Positions 1-6,546 of a DNA stretch of 10,472 nucleotides are shown one piece after another. Source of the stretch: Clostridiales bacterium (GTDB lineage: Bacteria > Bacillota > Clostridia > Christensenellales > Aristaeellaceae); assembly GCA_019409045.1 (NCBI GenBank), contig DXVG01000035.1, positions 1-10,472 on the forward strand, read 5' to 3'. Position 1 is the first letter of the stretch, and each line of letters begins with the position of its first letter. The position numbers were made by a program, and so were the translations under genes. The notes beneath the pieces were generated by a model that was given only the letters and a program-made list of their open reading frames with translations, was not told the DNA's origin and ran no database searches.

Positions 1-71
1 GTACAGCCCATCGCTGGAATCAGCTCGCTTTTGAGGATCGACACATAGGTCGCGTATACCATCTTGTCCAT
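1..71 (-). CDS. N-terminus of a probable L-cysteine desulfidase (UPF0597 / CyuA family), cut by the window edge
   Basis: Only the first 23 codons and two bases of the next are present. They read MDKMVYATYVSILKSELIPA followed by MGC and probably Thr. The pattern Y-(V/I)-x-I-L-x-x-E-L-x-P-A-(L/M)-G-C-T matches the start of UPF0597 proteins, where GCTEP carries a conserved cysteine thought to help bind an iron-sulfur cluster. Family members (E. coli CyuA, formerly YhaM) split L-cysteine into pyruvate, ammonia and sulfide in the cytoplasm. Start: Met1 at 71 is preceded by AGGAGAGG (90-83), 11 nt upstream; Met4 at 62 would be about 20 nt away, so Met1 is preferred. The gene lies 52 nt after the DhaL-like gene on the same strand and is probably the last visible cistron of the operon. 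The call rests on a very short stretch, so a related family with the serine dehydratase alpha-chain fold cannot be excluded. Confidence 0.72.
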   Translation of the reverse strand, partial: MDKMVYATYVSILKSELIPAMGC

Positions 72-123
72 AGCTTTTGTAGCCTCTCCTAATTCATCCT
101 TCCGACGCTCTTTCCCAGGACGT

Positions 124-735
124 CTATGCCTTTGCGATGCCCTCGATGATCAGCCGGCCCGCGACGGAGCCGCCGTCGAGCATGCCGATGCTCTTTTCGC
201 CATAGCGCGCGGCGCGGCCATGCACGGCGATCATGTTGCGCGTGGCCTCGCTGCCCTCGTAGGCGGCCTTGGCCGCGGCCTGCAGCGTGGCGGCGGGGTC
301 GCCGTCCGCGCCGGCTTTCATCACCTCGGCCGCCGGGCAGAGCGCGTCCAGCACGGTCTTCTGGCCGGGCTTGGAGTCCGCGCGCTGCATGATGCGCTCA
401 AGGCCCGCCTGGAACGCATCGGCAAACTCGGCAAAGCTCGCCTGCGTCTTCCCCTTCAGCGGCTTTGCCATGCCCATGAAGCCAAAGGAGAGGATCGTGC
501 CCAGCGACGAGGGCGCGGCCTCGTTGAACGTGCCGCCGCACTTCATCATCAGCTTGCCGAGGTCCGTCTCCTCCGTTTCGCGCAGAAACGCATCGACCGC
601 GTGAAAGCCCGAGCACATGGAGATGCCCAGGTCGCCATCGCCATTTTGCTGGTCCAGCTCGATCAGGTAATCGCGGTTCGCGTCCATGACCTCGCAGATG
701 GAGGCGACGGCCTTTCTAAGAGATGCAAGGTCCAT
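124..735 (-). CDS. DhaL-like dihydroxyacetone kinase nucleotide-binding subunit
   Basis: This 203-residue protein has the length and motifs of DhaL, the subunit that binds the nucleotide and two magnesium ions and passes phosphate to a substrate held on DhaK. The three metal-binding aspartates are present with canonical spacing (D28, D33, D35, in LDQQNGDGDLG), as are GRAARYGEKS at 172-182 and D187. Two things are unusual. The histidine that normally follows the third aspartate (GDxDHG) is leucine 36, and the glycine-rich GG-S-GPLYG segment is replaced by GGTFNEAAPSSLG at 67-79. No DhaM (PTS phosphodonor) gene is in view, so an ATP-dependent or PTS-dependent mechanism cannot be chosen. The gene starts 15 nt after the DhaK-like stop, with GGGAGG just upstream of the ATG, and is clearly co-transcribed. 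The family is secure; the substrate is not. Confidence 0.9.
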   Translation of the reverse strand: MDLASLRKAVASICEVMDANRDYLIELDQQNGDGDLGISMCSGFHAVDAFLRETEETDLGKLMMKCGGTFNEAAPSSLGTILSFGFMGMAKPLKGKTQASFAEFADAFQAGLERIMQRADSKPGQKTVLDALCPAAEVMKAGADGDPAATLQAAAKAAYEGSEATRNMIAVHGRAARYGEKSIGMLDGGSVAGRLIIEGIAKA

Positions 736-750
736 ACTAACCCCTCCCGC

Positions 751-1758
751 TCACTTGTTGTGGTTGGTGTAAAACGGCGTGCATGCGGGCGCGGCGAGCA
801 GCTCCTTGAGCTCCTCGTCGAGCTTGAACAGCGTGATCGAGAGTCCCGCCATCTCCATGGAGGTGGCAAACTCGCCGATGTGCGGCATGAACACGCGAAC
901 GCCCTTGTCGCTGAGTATGCGGTGTATGCGGCGATAGACGATGAGCTGCTCCTCCAGAGGCGTCGCGCCCAGGCCGTTGACCATGACGGACACCTCGTCG
1001 CCCTCCTCGAGCGGTATCTCGGTTTGCAGGCGCGCCATGATGTCCTCGGCGATCTCGTCGGCGGTCATCATCTTGCGCACCTCGATGCCGGGCTCGCCGT
1101 GGATGCCCATGCCGACCTCGATCTCGTCCTCGGCGATGGTGAAGGTGGGCTTGCCGACCATCGGCACCACGCACGGCGAGAGCGCCACGCCGATGGTGCG
1201 CAGGTTCGCAAGCGCCTTCTCCGCTTTTTCCGCCACCTCGTCCAGCGTCATGCCCTTGTCGGCGGCTGCGCCCGCGACCTTGAAGGCGTAGACCATGCCC
1301 GCCACGCCGCGGCGCTTCTGCGCGGACTCCAGGGGGCTTGAGGCCATGTCGTCGCGCACGAGCACGGAGCGGGTCTGAATGTCGTCCATCTCCACCATCT
1401 CGCAGGCCATCTCAAAGTTGAGCTTGTCGCCGCCGTAGTTGCCGTACAGGCACAGCACGCCGCTTCCGCGGTCGCAGGCGGTGATGACGTCGGCCATCTT
1501 CTGCGCGGAGGGAGAGGCGAACACGTTTCCGACGATGCAGCCGTCGAGCATGCCCTGGCCGACGTAGCCCAGAAACACCGGGAGGTGCCCGCTGCCGCCC
1601 GCGGTGACGATGCCGACCTTGCCCTCGCGGGCGGGATAGTTGGACAGGTACATTTGCGGGTCGCCGTTGAGGAGCTTGACCTTATCGCCATAGGCGGCGA
1701 TGATGCCCTCGACCGTTTCAACGGCAAAGTTGTCGGGGTTGTTCATGATCTTTTTCAT
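751..1758 (-). CDS. DhaK-like dihydroxyacetone kinase substrate-binding subunit
   Basis: This 335-residue protein is collinear with E. coli DhaK. It starts MKKIMNNP, has GGSGH at 54-58, GNYGGDKLNFEMA at 106-118, GIHGEPG at 218-224 and NGLGATPL at 261-268. The residues matching the E. coli substrate-site residues His56, Asp109 and His218 (the covalent hemiaminal histidine) are H58, D111 and H220, so it should be a catalytically competent keto-triose or keto-tetrose-binding subunit. The motif usually written GGGSGHEP reads AGGSGHLP, a Glu-to-Leu change next to catalytic H58. GGAGG lies 7 nt before the ATG. Within the unit it follows the LivF-type gene by 100 nt and precedes the DhaL-like gene by 15 nt. 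Known relatives phosphorylate dihydroxyacetone or erythrulose; which ketone is used here is open. Confidence 0.9.
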   Translation of the reverse strand: MKKIMNNPDNFAVETVEGIIAAYGDKVKLLNGDPQMYLSNYPAREGKVGIVTAGGSGHLPVFLGYVGQGMLDGCIVGNVFASPSAQKMADVITACDRGSGVLCLYGNYGGDKLNFEMACEMVEMDDIQTRSVLVRDDMASSPLESAQKRRGVAGMVYAFKVAGAAADKGMTLDEVAEKAEKALANLRTIGVALSPCVVPMVGKPTFTIAEDEIEVGMGIHGEPGIEVRKMMTADEIAEDIMARLQTEIPLEEGDEVSVMVNGLGATPLEEQLIVYRRIHRILSDKGVRVFMPHIGEFATSMEMAGLSITLFKLDEELKELLAAPACTPFYTNHNK

Positions 1759-1772
1759 TGCGTTTCCTCCAT

Positions 1773-1797
1773 AAAATCGCGTGCAAAAGTCGCGTGC
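1773..1797. repeat. Two-copy imperfect tandem repeat upstream of the DhaK-like gene
   Basis: AAAATCGCGTGC (1773-1784) is followed directly by AAAAGTCGCGTGC (1785-1797), differing by one inserted G. It lies in the 100-nt spacer between the LivF-type stop and the DhaK-like start, 15-39 nt upstream of the ATG. It could be a protein or RNA binding site or a chance slippage duplication. Confidence 0.55.
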
Positions 1798-1803
1798 GCC
1801 GTG

Positions 1804-1836
1804 TGCGGGGCGCCCATGGAGCGAGCTCGCCCCGCA
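1804..1836 (-). other. GC-rich 9-bp hairpin in the LivF-DhaK spacer
   Basis: TGCGGGGCG (1804-1812) is perfectly complementary to CGCCCCGCA (1828-1836) across a 15-nt loop. A 10-bp palindrome, GCGAGCTCGC (1821-1830), overlaps the right arm and offers a competing fold. In the minus-strand transcript no U-tract follows the stem immediately (the first four-U run is 13 nt later), so it is not a good intrinsic terminator. An mRNA stability or processing element between the transporter and kinase cistrons is more likely. Folding was judged by eye. Confidence 0.5.
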
Positions 1837-1858
1837 TGTGTCCGTCCTGTATGGTTTT

Positions 1859-2569
1859 CTATCCGCCGAGATAGACCTTCTGGACCTCGGGATTCCTGAG
1901 CAGTTCCTTGCCGGGACCCTCGAGGACTATGTCGCCGGTCTCCATCACATAGCCGCGATCTGCGATCGACAGCGCCATGGAGGCGTTCTGCTCGATCAGC
2001 AGGATCGTCTTTCCGCTTGCGTGTATGCGCTGGAGCAGCTCGAAGATCTCCTCGACCACGATGGGCGCGAGGCCCAGCGAGGGCTCGTCCAGCATCAGAA
2101 GGTCCGGGTCCATCATCATGCCGCGGGCGATGGCGAGCATCTGCTGCTCGCCGCCGGAGAGGCTGCCGCCCGCCTGCGTCTGGCGCTCGCGCAGGCGCGG
2201 GAACAGCTCGAACACCTCTTCGTAGAGCTCCTCTATGCGCTTCTTGGTGAGGTTGCGGTTGCCCAGCGCGCCGGCGCGGAGGTTGTCCTTGACCGATATT
2301 CCGGGGAATATCTTGCGGCCCTCCGGCACATGCGCGATGCCCAGGTGGACGATCTTGTTCGCGGGCATTTTGGTGATGTCCTGGTCGCGGAAGCGTATGG
2401 TGCCGCCGGACTTGGGCACAAGGCCCGAGATGGACATCAGCGTGGTGGTCTTGCCCGCGCCGTTGGAGCCGATGAGCGTTACGATCTCGCCCTGCCTGAC
2501 TTCGAGGTTGATGCCGCGAAGCGCGTTGACGTAGCCGTAGAATACCTCCAGGTTCTCGATCTTAAGCAT
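1859..2569 (-). CDS. livF: Branched-chain amino acid-type ABC transporter ATP-binding protein, LivF-type
   Basis: This 236-residue protein is a full-length LivF-type ATPase, the second nucleotide-binding subunit of hydrophobic amino acid ABC importers. It acts at the cytoplasmic face of the membrane. Visible motifs are Walker A GSNGAGKTT (34-42), VPEGR (81-85) at the Q-loop region as is usual for LivF, the signature LSGGEQQ (137-143), Walker B LLMLDEP (157-163), and LIEQN (191-195), where the LivF subfamily has Gln in place of the H-loop His. The ATG overlaps the end of the LivG-type gene by 8 nt, implying coupled translation. The subfamily is clear, but this transporter class also carries urea, short-chain amides and aromatic compounds, so the symbol denotes subunit type and not a proven substrate. 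Confidence 0.95.
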   Translation of the reverse strand: MLKIENLEVFYGYVNALRGINLEVRQGEIVTLIGSNGAGKTTTLMSISGLVPKSGGTIRFRDQDITKMPANKIVHLGIAHVPEGRKIFPGISVKDNLRAGALGNRNLTKKRIEELYEEVFELFPRLRERQTQAGGSLSGGEQQMLAIARGMMMDPDLLMLDEPSLGLAPIVVEEIFELLQRIHASGKTILLIEQNASMALSIADRGYVMETGDIVLEGPGKELLRNPEVQKVYLGG

Positions 2570-3362
2570 TCTGCGACACCCCCTCCACGATCAGTCCCTT
2601 GCCGAAGTACGCCTCGCGCACGAGCTGGTTGGCGCGTATCTCCTCGCCGGTGCCCTCGGCGATCTTCTGGCCGAAGTTGAGCACCAGTATGCGGTTGCAC
2701 GCGTTCATGACGAACTTCATATCGTGCTCGATGACCAGTATGCTGTAGCCCTTGCCGTTGAGCATGCGGATGAACTCCATCAGGGACTGCGTCTCCAGGG
2801 GGTTCATGCCCGCGGCGGGCTCGTCCAGCAGAAGCAGCTTCGGGTCCAGCGCCAGCGCGCGGGCGATCTCCACCTTGCGCTGCATGCCGTAGGGCAGCGT
2901 GCCGGCCATGGTGTCGCGCATGTCGTACATGCCGATCTCATTGAGGACCTCGAGGCTCTTTTCGATGGCGAACTTCTCGTCCTGCCGGTAGCGCGCGGTG
3001 TGCAGTATGGAATCGAGCATGCCGGTCTTTGTGTTGATGTGGCAGCCGATCTTGACGTTGTCCAGAACGCTCATGAACTTGAACAGCTGTATGTTCTGGA
3101 ACGTGCGCGTCACGCCCCTGCGGGCGATCTGCTCGGGCGTCATGTGGGTGATGTTCTTACCTTCAAAGAACACATCTCCCTTGGTGGGCGGATAGATGCC
3201 CGTGCAGCAGTTGAAAAAGGTGGTCTTGCCCGCGCCGTTGGGGCCGATGATGCCAAAGACGTCGCCCTGGCAGACCTGCATGTCCACCATTTCCACGGCC
3301 TTGAGGCCCGCGAAGTACTTGCAAACGCCCTTTGCTTCGAGAAGCACATGTCTGTCCGTCAT
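2562..3362 (-). CDS. livG: Branched-chain amino acid-type ABC transporter ATP-binding protein, LivG-type
   Basis: This 266-residue ATPase pairs with the LivF-type protein in the importer. Motifs are Walker A GPNGAGKTT (40-48), Q-loop TRTFQN with Q89, the LivG-style signature LPYGMQRKVEIARAL (156-170), Walker B LLLLDEP (176-182) and H-loop His213 in VIEHDM. The chosen start (MTDRHVLLEAKG) shares an ATGA overlap with the LivM-type stop. The reading frame stays open a further 32 codons upstream, but that extension is Arg/Gln-rich, lies inside the permease gene and has no place in the ABC fold, so it is rejected. The C-terminal tail (about 245-266) is the usual LivG extension ending near the EAYFG motif. 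Confidence 0.95.
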   Translation of the reverse strand: MTDRHVLLEAKGVCKYFAGLKAVEMVDMQVCQGDVFGIIGPNGAGKTTFFNCCTGIYPPTKGDVFFEGKNITHMTPEQIARRGVTRTFQNIQLFKFMSVLDNVKIGCHINTKTGMLDSILHTARYRQDEKFAIEKSLEVLNEIGMYDMRDTMAGTLPYGMQRKVEIARALALDPKLLLLDEPAAGMNPLETQSLMEFIRMLNGKGYSILVIEHDMKFVMNACNRILVLNFGQKIAEGTGEEIRANQLVREAYFGKGLIVEGVSQNA

Positions 3363-4369
3363 GCCTTCGCGCCTCCTTTCCTGTCCTGCTTGCGGCGGAG
3401 CTGTCCGCCGGCGAGCATGGAGTTGCTCGCGCCGATCAGGCCCTGCGGCCTGACCCACATCATGAAGATGATGATCAGCGCGTAGATCACATACCTCCAG
3501 TAGCCCAGGAAGCGCAGCGCCTCGGTAAGCGCCGTGACGATGGAAGCGCCCACGATCGGGCCGACCAGCGTGCCCTGGCCGCCGATGACGACCATGGCCA
3601 GTATGTCAAAGCCCGTATCCAGCGTGAACTGCGAAGCCTCGATGAAGCTGACGAACGGTGCGTAGGCCGCGCCGACGACGCCCGCCCAGAACGCGCCGTA
3701 CATGAAGTTGGTGCTCTTGTAGCGCTTGATCTCCACGCCCAGGGAGCGCGCGGCGATCTGGTCCTCGCGGATGGACATCCACGCGCGGCCCACGCGGGAC
3801 TTGAGTATGCGCGAGGACAGGAACAAAAACAGCACGCCCAGCACCAGGAAGATGTAGAAGTAGTCCTGCGGCTTAAACACCTTGTAGCCGAACAGCTCCG
3901 GCTTGGGGATGGACTTTATGCCCATCGCGCCGCCGGTGACGTCGGTCCAGCTCTGGGCGATGATGCGGATGATCTCCGACGCGCCCAGCGTGACGATGGA
4001 GAGGTAGATGCCCTGCAGCCTGAGCGTGGGAAGGCTCACAAGGCCGCCGACGACGGCGCCGAGTATGCCGGCCAGCGGAAGGCAGATCCAGAACGAGAGG
4101 CCGAACTTTGTGGAGAGCACCGCGCAGGTGTAGGCGCCGATGCAGAAAAAGCCCGCCTGGCCCAGACATGTCTGGCCGCTGTAGCCGTTGATGATGTTGA
4201 GCGAGCCGGCCAGCGTCGCGTACATCAGTATATTGCAGCCGTAGCGTATATACACCGTTTTGATGTCCAGCCGGGGAAGGATCACCAGCAGCACAAGCAG
4301 CAGCGCAAGGCCGACGGCCTTTGCCGGGCCGTTCCATTCCCCCCGAATCTTCTCTATGAAATTCCTCAT
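3359..4369 (-). CDS. livM: Branched-chain amino acid-type ABC transporter permease, LivM-type
   Basis: This 336-residue integral membrane protein is one of the two permeases of the importer. Hydrophobic segments are visible around 19-33, 45-60, 71-87, 92-112, 122-137, 170-186, 224-241, 252-275 and 293-306. Hallmarks are NGYSGQTCLGQAGF (61-74), TLRLQGIYLSIVTLG (115-129) and the cytoplasmic coupling loop GRAWMSIREDQIAARSLG (194-211), which contacts the ATPases. The membrane domain ends with VRPQGLIG, as in the family. ATGA overlaps at both ends (with the LivH-type gene at 4366-4369 and the LivG-type gene at 3359-3362) and an AGGA 8 nt before the ATG support the boundaries. The substrate cannot be read from the permease. 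Confidence 0.94.
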   Translation of the reverse strand: MRNFIEKIRGEWNGPAKAVGLALLLVLLVILPRLDIKTVYIRYGCNILMYATLAGSLNIINGYSGQTCLGQAGFFCIGAYTCAVLSTKFGLSFWICLPLAGILGAVVGGLVSLPTLRLQGIYLSIVTLGASEIIRIIAQSWTDVTGGAMGIKSIPKPELFGYKVFKPQDYFYIFLVLGVLFLFLSSRILKSRVGRAWMSIREDQIAARSLGVEIKRYKSTNFMYGAFWAGVVGAAYAPFVSFIEASQFTLDTGFDILAMVVIGGQGTLVGPIVGASIVTALTEALRFLGYWRYVIYALIIIFMMWVRPQGLIGASNSMLAGGQLRRKQDRKGGAKA

Positions 4370-5253
4370 ACTCTGCTTCCTTTCTTTGACGCAAAGCCCT
4401 GCGGCCTGACGATCAACACGAGAATCAGGAATCCAAACGCGAAGATGTCGCGGAAGGATGCGGAGCTGAAGGAGATGCCCAGGTTTTCAATCACGCCGAT
4501 GGACAGGCCGCCCAGCGCGGAGAAGCGCAAATCGACCAGGCCGCCGAGCACCGAGGAGGAGAACGCCTTGATGCTGTATGCGGAGCCCATGGTGGGATAG
4601 ACGACGAAGTAGTTGATCGCCAGCAGTATGCCCGCGATGCCGCCGAAGGCGCAGCCGATGCAGTTGCCCATCATGGTCACGCGCTTGACGTTGATGCCGA
4701 CCAGATAGGAGGCCTCGCGGTTCTGGCTGACGGCGCGCAGCATGACGCCCCACTTCGTCTTGTTGAAAAACAGCGTCAGTGCCAGCGCAAAGACGATGAC
4801 CAGCGTGATGATGATGATCTGCAGAAGCTTGATCTGTATCTGCGCGCCAAAGATGTTGATGGTGTAGATCGTGTTGTCGATCACGCCCTGCAGGGGCTTG
4901 GTGTCCGGGCCGAACACGATCTGCGCGAGGTTCTTGACCAGTATGCTGAAGCCGATCGTACAAAGCAGCGAGATGTGCCTGGGCGCGTTGAAGAACCGCT
5001 CATAACAGACCTTGTAGACCACCATGCCGACCAGGAAGGAGCCGAGGAACGCGGCCGGGATCATCAGCCACAGGTTTCCTCCCACCAGCAGAAAGACGTA
5101 GTAGGCGCTGTATGCGCCGAGCATCATGATCTCGCCATAGGTGAATGTGACCATGCCCACGACGCCGACGATGACCGAGTAGCCAATGGCCATGAGCGCG
5201 TAAATGGCGCCCTGGCACAAACCGTTCATCAGTTGGCTGAGAAAATATTCCAT
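4366..5253 (-). CDS. livH: Branched-chain amino acid-type ABC transporter permease, LivH-type
   Basis: This 295-residue permease, about the usual LivH length, forms the channel with the LivM-type protein. It opens with the family pattern QLMNGLCQGAIYALMAIGYS (7-26) followed by VGMVTFTYGEIMMLGAY (32-48). The coupling loop is GVMLRAVSQNREASYLVGIN (169-188), and the C-terminal end is VRPQGF. Hydrophobic segments are visible near 11-33, 41-58, 62-80, 98-115, 141-163, 196-218, 230-255 and 267-283. AGGAGAGG lies about 8 nt upstream of the ATG. The 109-nt gap to the binding-protein gene contains a nested stem, so the permease may be expressed at a lower level than the binding protein. The family is secure; the substrate is unknown. 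Confidence 0.94.
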   Translation of the reverse strand: MEYFLSQLMNGLCQGAIYALMAIGYSVIVGVVGMVTFTYGEIMMLGAYSAYYVFLLVGGNLWLMIPAAFLGSFLVGMVVYKVCYERFFNAPRHISLLCTIGFSILVKNLAQIVFGPDTKPLQGVIDNTIYTINIFGAQIQIKLLQIIIITLVIVFALALTLFFNKTKWGVMLRAVSQNREASYLVGINVKRVTMMGNCIGCAFGGIAGILLAINYFVVYPTMGSAYSIKAFSSSVLGGLVDLRFSALGGLSIGVIENLGISFSSASFRDIFAFGFLILVLIVRPQGFASKKGSRV

Positions 5254-5279
5254 GAAACGACCTCTCCTCTCCTTCGGTC

Positions 5280-5346
5280 GATCGCGGCATTATCTCAGGA
5301 GCGAAGGGGGGTGCCCTTCGCTCCCGATTGCGGAATTGCCGCGATC
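5280..5346 (-). other. Nested double-stem RNA element between the binding-protein and LivH-type genes
   Basis: The outer stem pairs GATCGCGGCA (5280-5289) with TGCCGCGATC (5337-5346), 10 perfect bp. The inner stem pairs GGAGCGAAGGG (5298-5308) with CCCTTCGCTCC (5314-5324), 11 perfect bp with a 5-nt loop. In the minus-strand mRNA the element follows the binding-protein stop by 16 nt and is not followed by a U-tract; the A-run of the transcript comes before it. It therefore reads as a 3'-end-stabilising or processing structure of the kind known between malE and malF, not as an intrinsic terminator. The functional reading is inference. Confidence 0.7.
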
Positions 5347-5362
5347 CGTGTTTTTTCCCGAA

Positions 5363-6499
5363 TTAGAGGCCTTCGGCACCGTACTCGAAGCCCTCAAGAA
5401 CCACCCAACCGTCGGCGGTGCCGCCGCAGATCATGTAGTTGCGGGCGATGTCGCCGTCCTCGGTGAACTTGATCGTGCCGGTCAGGCCCTCGTACTCCAT
5501 GCCGTCCAGCGCGTCGCGGATGGCTTCGCGGGTGACCTCGCCGTCGCCGATCTCCTTCACGGCCTCGGCGATGAGGTACACGCAGTCATACGCGCAGGCG
5601 GGATGGATGGTGGGCTCGAAGTTCGCCCTCTCGACGAACTCATCGCGCCAGGCCATGAGCTCCTCGTTCTCGGTGTCGAAGAAGAAGGGAGAGGTCAGGA
5701 TGACGTTGGTCGGGTCGGTGAGCTGCTCGAGGAGCTGCTCGGACGTGCCCGGGCCAAGGGCGACGTGCTGGATGTCCCAGCCGTCGGCGTCGGCCTGGTT
5801 GAAGATGGCGGCGACGGAGTTGCCCTGGTCGAGCACGAGCAGGCAATCCGGCTCGGCGGCGCGGACCTTGGTCACGATGGAGGAGAAGTCGGTCTCGCCG
5901 GTCTGATAGGTCTCATGCGCAACGATCTCGATGCCTTCCTCAATGGCCTGCGCCTCGAAGTTGGAGTAGCAGGACAGGCCCCAGTCGCTGTCCACGCGGA
6001 TGACGCCGACGGTGTCCACGCCCAGGTACTTGCCCAGGATGTACTTGGCAAGGTAGGGCGCCTCGATGTCCTGACGGCCCATGATGGAGAAGCACCAGGG
6101 GCTCATGGCGGCGTAGTCATCCGCAGAGGCGGTCGGAGAGAGCTGGGTGATGCCGTACAGGTCGCAGATCTCCGCGTTGGCCTTGCACGCGCCGGAGGTG
6201 AAGTCGCCCAGCAGCGCCATGATTTCATCGTCCTCGGCGAACTGCGTGGCCAGCGTGGTGGAGGTCACGGTGTCGCCCTCGGAGTCCTGAACGTCGATTT
6301 CAAAGGTGTAGCCGTTCACGCCGCCCGCGCCGTTGATCTCCTCCAGCGCCATGGCGAAGCCGACCTCGAAGCCGACGCCGTACTCGGAGTAGGTGCCCGT
6401 CAGGGGCGCCAGGCCGCCGAGCTTGATCACATCGGCAAGCGCGGTGCCCGTGGTGAGCAACAGCGCCAGGCAAAGGATCAGTACGCACAGTTTCTTCAT
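5363..6499 (-). CDS. ABC transporter substrate-binding protein, Leu/Ile/Val-binding family (Peripla_BP_6 type)
   Basis: This 378-residue extracytoplasmic receptor should capture the ligand and deliver it to the LivH/LivM-type permeases encoded just downstream. The export signal is MKK, a hydrophobic stretch at 4-17 and a probable signal peptidase I site after ALA (20-22) before Asp23. The mature part begins with the family pattern IKLGGLAPLTGTYSEYG (25-41), then GFAMALEEINGAGGVNGY (48-64), GDFTSGACKA (98-107), SPTAS (121-125) and YDCVYLIAEA (304-313). The start is set by AGGAGG 8 nt before this ATG; an open upstream extension of 55 codons runs into the preceding gene and is rejected. C10 lies in the signal but is preceded by Leu, so it is not a lipobox. 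A free, non-lipidated receptor is unusual for a monoderm Bacillota. Amino-acid-like ligands are typical; the exact one is unknown. Confidence 0.93.
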   Translation of the reverse strand: MKKLCVLILCLALLLTTGTALADVIKLGGLAPLTGTYSEYGVGFEVGFAMALEEINGAGGVNGYTFEIDVQDSEGDTVTSTTLATQFAEDDEIMALLGDFTSGACKANAEICDLYGITQLSPTASADDYAAMSPWCFSIMGRQDIEAPYLAKYILGKYLGVDTVGVIRVDSDWGLSCYSNFEAQAIEEGIEIVAHETYQTGETDFSSIVTKVRAAEPDCLLVLDQGNSVAAIFNQADADGWDIQHVALGPGTSEQLLEQLTDPTNVILTSPFFFDTENEELMAWRDEFVERANFEPTIHPACAYDCVYLIAEAVKEIGDGEVTREAIRDALDGMEYEGLTGTIKFTEDGDIARNYMICGGTADGWVVLEGFEYGAEGL

Positions 6500-6529
6500 C
6501 AAATTCTCCTCCTGTCTTATTTTGTTTGA

Positions 6530-6543
6530 TGGGGGTTTCCCCA
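6530..6543 (-). other. Small hairpin after the ATC-hydrolase-family stop codon
   Basis: TGGGG (6530-6534) and CCCCA (6539-6543) form a 5-bp stem with a 4-nt loop, three bases beyond the stop of the preceding cistron and upstream of the binding-protein ribosome site. No U-tract adjoins it. It may slow decay or modulate read-through. It is short enough to be chance. Confidence 0.3.
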
Positions 6544-6546
6544 GAT

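Noticed and set aside
64..1341. 425-codon open frame on the plus strand opposite the DhaK/DhaL-like genes
   Set aside because: It is antisense to two genes with intact family motifs, its protein is rich in Arg, Ala, His and Gly with no recognisable domain, and no ribosome site precedes it. It is a product of GC-rich codon bias.
3332..4600. 422-codon plus-strand open frame opposite livG/livM/livH
   Set aside because: Same shadow pattern: low-complexity, charge-rich protein opposite clear transporter genes.
5280..5356. Intrinsic terminator for the binding-protein gene
   Set aside because: The T6 run (5351-5356) lies on the plus-strand side; in the minus-strand transcript it is an A-run before the stems, so the element cannot terminate that message by the standard mechanism.
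5204..6529. 441-codon plus-strand open frame opposite the binding-protein gene
   Set aside because: Antisense shadow of a strongly biased coding sequence; no motif and no start context.
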